64,000 bases of DNA from Pseudoteredinibacter isoporae_A (GTDB taxonomy: Bacteria > Pseudomonadota > Gammaproteobacteria > Pseudomonadales > Cellvibrionaceae), in assembly GCF_040372805.1 (NCBI RefSeq), contig NZ_BAABWJ010000007.1, positions 169,610 through 233,609 on the forward strand, in the 5' to 3' direction. The position numbers and the translations under genes are program-made. Of the stretch, positions 17,654 to 25,020 are shown piece by piece (positions within the stretch are counted from its first letter, which is position 1; each line of letters begins with the position of its first letter). The notes below the pieces were generated by a model. The model made no database searches. It was not told the DNA's origin and saw nothing but the letters and a program-made list of their open reading frames with translations.

Positions 17654-17677
17654 ACACCCCTCCATCCGGAGGGGTGT
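17654..17677 (+). repeat. perfect 10-bp hairpin between hpf and rapZ
   Basis: ACACCCCTCC and GGAGGGGTGT form a perfect stem with a 4-nt loop. On + the hairpin is followed by an A-run rather than a T-run, so it is not a canonical intrinsic terminator. It lies exactly where ptsN is found in related genomes. Confidence 0.55.
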
Positions 17678-17782
17678 CTAAAAAATCTTAAAAACTTAAC
17701 ACAGCCACCCGTCGAATCGGCTATAGTTGCAGAAAAGTAGCTGCGAAAAAGCAGCCCGCAACCATTAGCAATAAGGATTTGT

Positions 17783-18646
17783 ATGCGCCTGCTCATTATC
17801 AGTGGACGTTCCGGCTCGGGTAAAAGTACCGCACTTCATGTGCTTGAAGATGTGGGTTTTACCTGTATCGATAATTTACCCGCAAGCCTGCTACCGACAT
17901 TGATACGCCAGGTACGCAGTCATGGCGACAAAAGCGACAGCGCCTACGCTGTGAGTATTGACGCCCGCAATGACCATGCTGACCTGAAAGAATTTCCTGA
18001 CTTTGTCCTCGCCTTGCGTCATCAAGGTCTGGACTGCCAGCTGCTGTATTTTGATGCCGACGAAGGCACCCTGCTTAAGCGGTTTAGCGAAACCCGTCGC
18101 AAGCACCCACTGAGTAACGACCAAACCGATTTGCGTGCAGCAATAGACCAGGAAAGTGAATTACTGTCCCCCATTGCCTCTATTGCCGACCTGACCATCG
18201 ACTCCAGCCATCTGTCATTGCACCAACTTCGGGATATGGTGAAGCAACGGGTCGCCGGTCGAGAAGCCCCCGGTATGGCGGTTCTGTTCCAATCCTTCGG
18301 TTTCAAACATGGACCGGCCACCGATTGCGATCTGGTTTTCGATGTTCGCTGCCTGCCCAATCCTCACTGGAACAACAGTCTTCGTCCGCTTACCGGTCAG
18401 GACCCTGCCGTTGAGGAATTTCTGTCCAGCCATCAAGATGTGCACGACATGCTGGACGACCTGGAAAGCTACTTGCAACGCTGGTTGCCTCGTTTTGCGG
18501 ACGACAATCGCAGCTATATGACCATTGGTATTGGCTGTACCGGCGGCCAGCATCGCTCTGTCTATATTACCGAACAGCTGTATCAGCGCTTTGAGCCTCG
18601 CTTTGACAATGTGCAACTGCGCCATCGGGAACTGCGCAAAGACTAA
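17783..18646 (+). CDS. rapZ: RNase adapter protein RapZ
   Basis: This 287-residue P-loop protein has Walker A GRSGSGKST near the N-terminus, 'SIDARND', 'FSETRRKHPL' and the C-terminal domain 'FQSFGFKHGPATDCDLVFDVRCLPNPHW' read in pieces, 'IGIGCTGGQHRSVYITEQL' and 'HRELRKD'. RapZ senses glucosamine-6-phosphate and hands the small RNA GlmZ to RNase E in enterobacteria; outside them its targets are less certain. The neighbours ptsN and ptsO, normal for this locus, are missing. Confidence 0.95.
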   Translation: MRLLIISGRSGSGKSTALHVLEDVGFTCIDNLPASLLPTLIRQVRSHGDKSDSAYAVSIDARNDHADLKEFPDFVLALRHQGLDCQLLYFDADEGTLLKRFSETRRKHPLSNDQTDLRAAIDQESELLSPIASIADLTIDSSHLSLHQLRDMVKQRVAGREAPGMAVLFQSFGFKHGPATDCDLVFDVRCLPNPHWNNSLRPLTGQDPAVEEFLSSHQDVHDMLDDLESYLQRWLPRFADDNRSYMTIGIGCTGGQHRSVYITEQLYQRFEPRFDNVQLRHRELRKD

Positions 18647-18816
18647 TCCCACCCTCAATCACAACCCGGGCAGCCTGGCCACTGAATGTAGGCGATTATA
18701 AAGCCATGCTAAGTGCTTGATGCCCCGTTGGTTTTTCTGGGTTAAAATGCAGTTCAAATACACTGGCACACAGCTGATTCGGCCTGCTTTAGGCCCCAGT
18801 GACGGCGGAGCGCGAC

Positions 18817-20181
18817 ATGCAGGCGAATTCAGACGAACTCCATATCCAAACCCAGGCCCAGCTCGGCGAGCTCTATGAGGCCCTGGACAGTGGTACCTTT
18901 AAGCAGGTCAGGCGTATGCTTAATGGCCTGTCGCCTGTTGAAATTGCCCACCTGCTAGAATCTTCTCCTCCCCCCTCACGCCGCGCCCTATGGCGCCTGA
19001 TCGACAAAGAGAAAGAGGGTGACGTTCTTCAGGAACTGCCTGACGACATTCAGGCCCAGTTTTTACGCCGTATGGACGCCAAAGAAGTTGCTCATATCAC
19101 CGAGGGTATGGACACCGATGACATCGCGGACATTCTGCAGCAACTGCCGGACCGAGTGATCAAAGAAGTCCTCAATGCCATGGGCGAGCAAGATCGCCAA
19201 CGGGTTGAAACCGTGCTGTCCTATGATGAGGACACCGCTGGCGGAATGATGGACACCGACACCATTACGGTACGCCCACGCTTTACCCTCGACGTGGTGT
19301 TACGCTATTTGCGCCGACACGACGAACTGCCCGCCTCGACGGACAATTTGATTGTCGTCAACCGCAAAGATGAGTTTTTGGGCTTGCTCCCTCTCTCGAA
19401 ACTGCTCACCACTGACCCCAGCATTACGGTTCGGGAAGTGATGAACACCGACGCTGAAGCCATCGACGCCCAGCTCTCCGATACCGAGGTGGCCAATCTG
19501 TTTGAACGCCATGACTGGGTATCTGCCCCCGTCGTAGACGAAAGCGGCAAAGTGGTGGGCCGTATCACGATTGATGATGTCGTTGACGTTATCCGGGAAG
19601 ACGCGGATCACTCCTTAATGAGCATGGCCGGCCTGGACGAAGAAGAAGACACCTTTGCACCGGTCATGCGTACAACACCACGACGCGCAATCTGGCTGGG
19701 CGTAAACCTGATCACTGCCATTATCGCCTCGGCCGTCATCAGCATTTTTCAGGACACCATCGACAAGGTCGTTGCCCTGGCGGTTCTTATGCCCATTGTG
19801 GCCAGCATGGGTGGCGTGGCCGGCAGCCAGACCCTGACGGTAGTGATTCGCGGTATGGCCTTAAGCCAAGTAGGCCGTCATAATCTGGGCTACCTACTGT
19901 CGAAAGAAGCCACCGTCGGGTTAATCAATGGCTTTATCTGGGCACTGGTGATGGGCGGTATTGCCGCTTACTGGTTTCAAGATATCAATTTAGCCATTAT
20001 TATCGCGGCCGCCATGGTCATTAACCTCCTGACCGCTGCGACGATGGGCGCTTTACTGCCCGTTTTGATACGCGCGATGAAAATTGATCCGGCCCTGGCG
20101 GGCAGCGTAGCACTGACGACGGTCACCGATGTGGTGGGCTTTTTCGCCTTCCTGGGTTTGGCCACCTATTTTTATGCTTAA
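18817..20181 (+). CDS. mgtE: magnesium transporter MgtE
   Basis: About 454 residues: an N-terminal helical superhelix domain ('LNGLSPVEIAHLLESSPPPSRRALWRLI', 'DADDIADILQQLPD'-like repeats), a CBS pair ('ALDVVLRYLRRHDELP'-type segment, 'VREVMNTDAEAIDAQLSDTEV', 'VVGRITIDDVVDVI') and a five-helix pore domain ('MPIVASMGGVAGSQTLTVVIRG', 'TVTDVVGFFAFLGLATYF'). Mg2+ bound in the CBS/N domains closes the pore. ATG at 18817 is chosen; a GTG six codons upstream is also in frame. Confidence 0.94.
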   Translation: MQANSDELHIQTQAQLGELYEALDSGTFKQVRRMLNGLSPVEIAHLLESSPPPSRRALWRLIDKEKEGDVLQELPDDIQAQFLRRMDAKEVAHITEGMDTDDIADILQQLPDRVIKEVLNAMGEQDRQRVETVLSYDEDTAGGMMDTDTITVRPRFTLDVVLRYLRRHDELPASTDNLIVVNRKDEFLGLLPLSKLLTTDPSITVREVMNTDAEAIDAQLSDTEVANLFERHDWVSAPVVDESGKVVGRITIDDVVDVIREDADHSLMSMAGLDEEEDTFAPVMRTTPRRAIWLGVNLITAIIASAVISIFQDTIDKVVALAVLMPIVASMGGVAGSQTLTVVIRGMALSQVGRHNLGYLLSKEATVGLINGFIWALVMGGIAAYWFQDINLAIIIAAAMVINLLTAATMGALLPVLIRAMKIDPALAGSVALTTVTDVVGFFAFLGLATYFYA

Positions 20182-20244
20182 GCGCTTAGAGAGCACAACA
20201 GCCCATAAGCCGACACACTGCAATAAACCGATACTGAAAACACA

Positions 20245-20793
20245 ATGAGCAAAGAAGATTTCGACAGTTACTCTGATGAAGAAGATATTGAATTCGTCAG
20301 CCGCAGCCAAATAAAACGGGAAACCCACGAACTGCAGGAAATGGGAGAATTCCTGGTGGATATGAGCAAAAATCAGTTAGCGAATATCCCCTTGACACCC
20401 GAGCTGAGCGAAGCCATCGTCCTGGCCAGGCGTCTGAAAAGTCGTGAAGCCCGACGCCGTCAGATTCAATACATCGGCAAGCTGATGCGCAATACCGATA
20501 TGGCGCCCATCAACCAAGCGATTGAAAAGATTCGTACTCAGGGCCAGCGCCATCAAGTCCTACGCCAACAGTCCATTGAATGGGCTGAACGAATTTGCCA
20601 GGAAGGCCCTTCCGTGATTGAAGATTTTCTCGCTCAGTTCTATCACGGTGACCGCCAACAATTGCGCCAACTGCAAAGAGCGAGCGCAAAAGAAGCCTCC
20701 GCGAACGCAAAACTGGAAGACGGTAAAAAGCCCACTAAGGTGCAAATCGGCAAGCTCCAACAGTGCCTGCTCGAGGCGATGGAGTTGCAATAA
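20245..20793 (+). CDS. darP: dual-action ribosomal maturation protein DarP (DUF615)
   Basis: This 182-residue YjgA/DUF615 protein shows 'SRSQIKRETHELQEMGEFLV', 'LARRLKSREARRRQIQYIGKLMR' and the C-terminal 'LRQLQRASAKE'. DarP binds 50S precursors late in assembly and aids peptidyl-transferase-centre maturation. Its stop codon shares a base with the ATG of the next gene (TAATG), so the two are translationally coupled. Confidence 0.92.
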   Translation: MSKEDFDSYSDEEDIEFVSRSQIKRETHELQEMGEFLVDMSKNQLANIPLTPELSEAIVLARRLKSREARRRQIQYIGKLMRNTDMAPINQAIEKIRTQGQRHQVLRQQSIEWAERICQEGPSVIEDFLAQFYHGDRQQLRQLQRASAKEASANAKLEDGKKPTKVQIGKLQQCLLEAMELQ

Positions 20794-21371
20794 TGTCCCT
20801 CGCTGAATGCCTGACCGCCATCGATGAAATCAATGCGAAAGACCCCAAACAGGAAATGGATGCACACGGCCAGATGCAACCCGCCTGCCTGCTGTATGGA
20901 CAACGCATGAGCCACACGCTGGCGGGCTTCCAGAGCAATGCCAGCGAAGTCTTACAAATTGCGGTTCGCGCGCAGCATATTCAACGCTGGCATATTCCCC
21001 GCAAGGATTACCCCATGGACCGCCCCGGCTATTTGCGCTGGCGCCGGGAACTGGGAGCCCACCACGCCGAACTGTGTGGCAAGATTATGGCGAGCTACCA
21101 CTACAGCGACGACGATATCGAAAAAGCCAAAAGCATTTTACGCAAACAAAAACTCAAACAGGACGCTGACACTCAAACCCTGGAAGATGTCGCCTGTCTG
21201 GTCTTTTTACTCTATTATTTTGCTGATTTCGCGACCTCTCATAGCGAAGAAAAAATCATCAGTATTGTGCAAAAGACCTGGCGAAAAATGTCAGAGAAAG
21301 CGCAGGCCGCCGCACTGGAATTGCCACTGGGTGAACAAGAGTTCGCACTGGTTCAAAAAGCGCTGGCCTAG
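20793..21371 (+). CDS. DUF4202 family protein
   Basis: This 192-residue cytoplasmic protein starts at the ATG overlapping the darP stop. It matches DUF4202 through 'AIDEINAKDPKQE', 'LAVRAQHIQRW'-type segment (here IAVRAQHIQRWHIPRKDYP), 'YLRWRRELGAHHAELCGKIM' and 'DVACLVFLLYYFADF'. The His and Asp positions (QHIQRW, HHAEL) resemble an HD-like helical fold, but function is not known. It is coupled to darP, a link I do not know the reason for. Confidence 0.8.
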   Translation: MSLAECLTAIDEINAKDPKQEMDAHGQMQPACLLYGQRMSHTLAGFQSNASEVLQIAVRAQHIQRWHIPRKDYPMDRPGYLRWRRELGAHHAELCGKIMASYHYSDDDIEKAKSILRKQKLKQDADTQTLEDVACLVFLLYYFADFATSHSEEKIISIVQKTWRKMSEKAQAAALELPLGEQEFALVQKALA

Positions 21372-21439
21372 TGGCGGGAATGCGATACACTCAGGCACGA
21401 TCAAACATTACAAAATAAGATAAATGAAAAGGACTGACC

Positions 21440-21838
21440 GTGAGCAGCATGTATCCCGCATTAAAACACCTTCACATGACTCTAGCCCTGATCAGTATTT
21501 GTGGCTTTATGCTACGCGCCTACTGGTCCCTAAGCGGCTCCGATATGTTGCAAAAACGCTGGGTAAAAATCAGCCCTCATATCGTGGATACTTTTTTACT
21601 GCTTAGCGCGATCGGCCTGGTCGTGGTTCTGCAGCTGTCCCCCCACAATCAACCCTGGCTGCTCAGCAAAGTCATTATGCTGTTTCTCTACATAGGCTTC
21701 GGTGTGGTCGCCCTGAAACAACACTTCCCGATTTTCCTCCGGGCCACAGCGGCGATTTGCGCCGTATTGATATTCCTTCTGATTGCCAGCACCGCCTTTA
21801 GCAAATTGTCCCCACTTCAGGCTGCAGGCTTCTTCTAA
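21440..21838 (+). CDS. SirB-family inner-membrane protein
   Basis: This 132-residue protein has four hydrophobic segments and the SirB family pattern ('YPALKHLHMTLALISICGF', 'RAYWSLSG', 'PHIVDTFLLLSAIGLVV', 'WLLSKVIMLFLYIGFGVVALK'). Despite the historical name 'invasion gene expression up-regulator', its molecular role is unknown. GTG at 21440 is chosen because AAAAGGA lies at SD distance. Confidence 0.82.
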   Translation: MSSMYPALKHLHMTLALISICGFMLRAYWSLSGSDMLQKRWVKISPHIVDTFLLLSAIGLVVVLQLSPHNQPWLLSKVIMLFLYIGFGVVALKQHFPIFLRATAAICAVLIFLLIASTAFSKLSPLQAAGFF

Positions 21839-21992
21839 CGCTGGAAAGCTTCTCGTTTCCAGAGTGGCATGCTGGCCGAAAAGGCCGCCAATAAAGCCCT
21901 CCTTTCGGCTCTGGCACCGCTCTGGATTTTCCTCCATAATGTCGCGCTTTTTCCGGCGCTAAACGCCCCCCTGCTTTTCTGTTGAGGTCTGT

Positions 21993-22907
21993 ATGTGGTT
22001 TAAAAACTGTCTATTTTATCGTCTGAGTGAAGACCTCAAGTGGGATGAAGAAAACCTCGCCAGCCAGCTCGACAAGCAGAAATTCAGCCCATGCGGCAAG
22101 CGTGAACCCAGTAAGTATGGCTGGGTCTCTCCACTCGGGCAGGAACATGAGCAGTTGCAACACTGGAGCAATGGCTGCTTTATGATCTGCGCACGCAAAG
22201 AGGAAAAAATCCTTCCTGCCGCCGTCATCAAAGACAAGCTGCAGGAAAAAGTTCAGCTTATCGAGGCCCGAGAAGACCGCAAGGTCTATCGCAAAGAACA
22301 ACAGAGCTTAAAAGAAGACATTATCCACGATTGCCTGCCCCAGGCTTTTACCCGTTCACAGCGTACCTTTGCCTTTATCGACACTCGCCATCATTGGCTG
22401 TACATCGATGCCAGTAGCCACAGCAAAGCAGAGGCCCTGATCAATCTGCTGCGCGAAACCCTCGGCAGCTTGCCCTTGATGTTGCCCCAGGTACAAGAAT
22501 CTCCCGCCGTTATCATGAGCCAGTGGTTGCGTGCAGAAGATGTTCCTACCGATATTGTTCTGGGCAATGAATGCGAGTTGAGGGAGTTCGGCGAAGAAGG
22601 CAGCATTATTCGCTGTAAAAATCAGGACCTGCTCAGCGAAGAAATCAGCCAACATCTGGATGCCGGAAAGCAGGTGGTCAAGCTGGCCCTGAACTGGCAA
22701 GACAGTGTGCAAATGATGCTCGGAGATGATCTCAGCCTGAAACGTCTGAAGTTTTCGGACAAGCTGATCACCGAAGGTGAAGAAGCTGGGGACGCCGACC
22801 CGATTGCTCGTTTTGATGCCGACTTTTCGCTTTTAAGCGCGGAATTTGCCCGCCTGACCCCAAGCCTTCTGGATTGGTTTGGCGGGCGCCGAGCCGATCC
22901 AATTTAA
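21993..22907 (+). CDS. rdgC: recombination-associated protein RdgC
   Basis: This 304-residue protein has the normal length and pattern of RdgC ('MWFKNCLFYRL', 'FSPCGKREPSKYGWVSPLG', 'EREQQ'-like basic stretch, 'FAFIDTRHHWLYIDASS', 'CELREFGEEGSIIRCKNQDL'). RdgC forms a ring around double-stranded DNA and restrains RecA. The gene appears to be monocistronic. Confidence 0.95.
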   Translation: MWFKNCLFYRLSEDLKWDEENLASQLDKQKFSPCGKREPSKYGWVSPLGQEHEQLQHWSNGCFMICARKEEKILPAAVIKDKLQEKVQLIEAREDRKVYRKEQQSLKEDIIHDCLPQAFTRSQRTFAFIDTRHHWLYIDASSHSKAEALINLLRETLGSLPLMLPQVQESPAVIMSQWLRAEDVPTDIVLGNECELREFGEEGSIIRCKNQDLLSEEISQHLDAGKQVVKLALNWQDSVQMMLGDDLSLKRLKFSDKLITEGEEAGDADPIARFDADFSLLSAEFARLTPSLLDWFGGRRADPI

Positions 22908-22954
22908 GTGAACCAGTTCTAATTTTGAACCGCTTTTTCTAATAAAAAGGCATT

Positions 22955-22976
22955 AAATGTGACGCAGATCACCTTT
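22955..22976 (+). promoter_or_regulatory. candidate CRP/Vfr-type binding site
   Basis: The core TGTGACGCAGATCACC matches the CRP consensus TGTGA-N6-TCACA at nine of ten positions, and 18 of 22 positions over the extended palindrome recalled from E. coli. It lies in a 242-base gap, about 175 bases before the secreted protein gene at 23150. Confidence 0.5.
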
Positions 22977-23149
22977 TATCGGCCAGACGAAAGTAGTAGT
23001 TCACAAGTTCTTGACTGTCACCTCAAAAATCTTTAAAACCAGTTGTTCACGGGAGTACTTGGGGGATTGCACTGCATAAACCCCCAGGCGTGGCGCGGAT
23101 ATTGCCATGCGACCATAATTAGAAAGAAAATAATAAAAAGGCCAACACA

Positions 23150-23701
23150 ATGTTGAAGGCTTACACCTCGCGCCTCACAAGCGCACTTATGATGCTTCTT
23201 TTATGCCTGGGGAGTTCACCCAGCTATGCCTGCGATGAAAGTTGTAAGCGCGCACAGGCAGAAGAGCGACTCAATGTACGTTACCCCTCTTATCTCAATA
23301 AACGATATTGCCGGGATGTCAGCAGCCAGTTCTTAACAACGGCCGCCAAGTCACTGCGTCGTTATCGGGATAATCAGTTATCCGATTTGCATCGTGGCGG
23401 AATGTACAACACTCGAAAATTTCTGGTTCAGCGCAAAGAATGGCTGCAGGAATGTGATGATTACTTACAACAGGTAAGTCGTTATCGCGTATTCCGCAAT
23501 GCCGGTACCACCAAAGACATTTTCACAGCGATGGATAATGTCAGCAGCATATTAGCTGCACTGGTTAATGGCGCCACTTACGTTAGCGATGAAGGCTACG
23601 ACTCACTGACCGCAGTCAGTGAGCGCTTTGATCGTCTGCTGACCCTGATGGAAAACCACAAAACCCAGATGCAGCTGGCTGGCCAGCTGAACATCGATTA
23701 G
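23150..23701 (+). CDS. secreted protein of unknown function, Cys-containing
   Basis: This 183-residue protein has a signal peptide (LMMLLLCLGSSPSYA) and a mature domain that is helical and basic, with cysteines in 'CDESCKR', 'KRYCRDV' and 'LQECDDY' that could form two disulphides. Motifs visible: 'YLNKRYCRDVSSQFL', 'SLRRYRDNQL', 'MYNTRKFLVQRKEWLQECDDYL'. I do not recognise the family. Its stop lies two bases from the stop of the convergent gene at 23703, and a CRP-like site is upstream. Confidence 0.7.
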   Translation: MLKAYTSRLTSALMMLLLCLGSSPSYACDESCKRAQAEERLNVRYPSYLNKRYCRDVSSQFLTTAAKSLRRYRDNQLSDLHRGGMYNTRKFLVQRKEWLQECDDYLQQVSRYRVFRNAGTTKDIFTAMDNVSSILAALVNGATYVSDEGYDSLTAVSERFDRLLTLMENHKTQMQLAGQLNID

Positions 23702-23702
23702 T

Positions 23703-24011
23703 TTATTGGGGTTTTCGCTTTAGAGACAGGGTTGGCTTGCGAGTGCGGTTGGGATCGCTGGCGTATTTTTCCGCTGCTTTCTTAGCCGCTACCGCTGCCG
23801 AACTTGGTTTACTTTGTTTGGCCGCCTTTGCAATGGCATCGAGGCCATGGCGAAGCAAGCGAGCTTGCTCTAGTGCATCAAGATCTCTCGGAACGGTACC
23901 CGGACAGACCTCAGAAGGACTGCTGGGATTACCCTCGACCCGAATGCTCCAACCGCAGGCATGGCTAGCCGAGAGACCGTCTTCTCCGACGACCCACTGG
24001 TCATAGTTCAT
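23703..24011 (-). CDS. small conserved-type protein of unknown function
   Basis: This 102-residue cytoplasmic protein has an ordered N-terminal part ('YDQWVVGEDGLSASHACGWSIRVEG', 'CPGTVPRDLDALEQARLLRHGLDAI') and a lysine- and alanine-rich tail with 'RTRKPTLSLKRKPQ'. The tail looks nucleic-acid-binding by charge, but this is only an impression. It converges on the secreted-protein gene with almost no intergenic space. Confidence 0.6.
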   Translation of the reverse strand: MNYDQWVVGEDGLSASHACGWSIRVEGNPSSPSEVCPGTVPRDLDALEQARLLRHGLDAIAKAAKQSKPSSAAVAAKKAAEKYASDPNRTRKPTLSLKRKPQ

Positions 24012-24151
24012 ATTGTCACCCTAATTAATTTGCCGCGGGTTTATACCCGTCTTTGCATATAATCGCGGGCATTGTAACCTGTTTCCTCATACCGCTCTAG
24101 CAAGCAAGTGCAAACTATTTGTCAGTTTTGACTAAATATTTACGAAAGGCA

Positions 24152-24844
24152 TTAAGGTAACTGTGCTTCCAGTTTAGGTAGTTGTCGGGCGAAACTATCA
24201 CCCGCCGCCCAATAGATAGGGATCTCAGACAAGGAGTACTGTTGAAGGGTGTTGAGTCGACCCTGCCCTACAGCCGTAGCGAAGGGGCGAGCGTAATTCA
24301 AAAGGTAGCGCCCGGCCTTGGCTTCAAGCATGTGCAGCGCTTCCTGATGACTGTCTGCGAACAGAATATTGACTCGGTTTTCGGGAATGTTCAGATAGTC
24401 ACGCAGGTAACCATAACTGTATCCCTTAACGAGAATCACGTCTTTATTGCGCAAGTCAGAACGAGCGCGAATCGGTTTCGCGTCAATAAAATAGGCGTGC
24501 AGTCGTAAATAGCTCAGAGGTCGAGAGCCAAAATTGACACTCTGTTTCGGCACTGGAAATGCGCCAATAAGATGGACCAGCCCCAGATCAGCTCGACCAC
24601 TCAATTGAGCCAATTCTTGCAGGCTGACTCGACGAAAATGATGGGCTTGATTGATCTTCTTTAACGCCGCCGCCGTTTTGTGAATCAAAAGGCCATCCGC
24701 TTCCTGCTGATCATTCAGAAAGGTAAACGGGGGCATATCCACATAAATAACTTCCAGCGATTTGGCCGACTCGGAGGCAAGACCCAACGTGGAGAATCCC
24801 CAACAACACAGCGTGATTAGAAACCGGAAGACGTTGCCCGACAT
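24152..24844 (-). CDS. periplasmic solute-binding (SBP_bac_3-like) protein
   Basis: From the Met before the signal sequence (MSGNVFRFLITLCCWGF..LASES) the protein has about 230 residues. 'LEVIYVDMPPFTFLNDQQEADGLLIHKTAAAL' and 'DVILVKGYSYGYLRDYL' read in pieces match the amino-acid-binding-protein fold used in uptake or in sensing. There is no ABC permease beside it, so it may be a stand-alone binding or enzyme-like member. A longer N-terminal extension is possible but lacks a signal peptide at its start. It lies downstream of the TonB receptor terminator, on the same strand. Confidence 0.72.
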   Translation of the reverse strand: MSGNVFRFLITLCCWGFSTLGLASESAKSLEVIYVDMPPFTFLNDQQEADGLLIHKTAAALKKINQAHHFRRVSLQELAQLSGRADLGLVHLIGAFPVPKQSVNFGSRPLSYLRLHAYFIDAKPIRARSDLRNKDVILVKGYSYGYLRDYLNIPENRVNILFADSHQEALHMLEAKAGRYLLNYARPFATAVGQGRLNTLQQYSLSEIPIYWAAGDSFARQLPKLEAQLP

Positions 24845-24972
24845 TGCCCTATCTCTATTATTCTTTGCAGGCATCATAGCACAGCCCCGGAAAGAGAAAG
24901 GAAGACGGTACAAAAAAGCAAAAAATTGTGTCGCTGCGAACAAACAGTTGAAGCAATGAAGATCTGCGGACG

Positions 24973-25001
24973 TGAAAAAGCCCGGGCCAAACGGCCCGGG
25001 T
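24973..25001 (-). terminator. Rho-independent terminator of the TonB receptor gene
   Basis: CCCGGGCC and GGCCCGGG form a perfect 8-bp GC stem with a 4-nt loop. In the minus direction it is followed by CTTTTTC. It lies about 20 bases past the receptor stop codon. Confidence 0.85.
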
Positions 25002-25020
25002 AGCACAGAAGGATGGAGAG

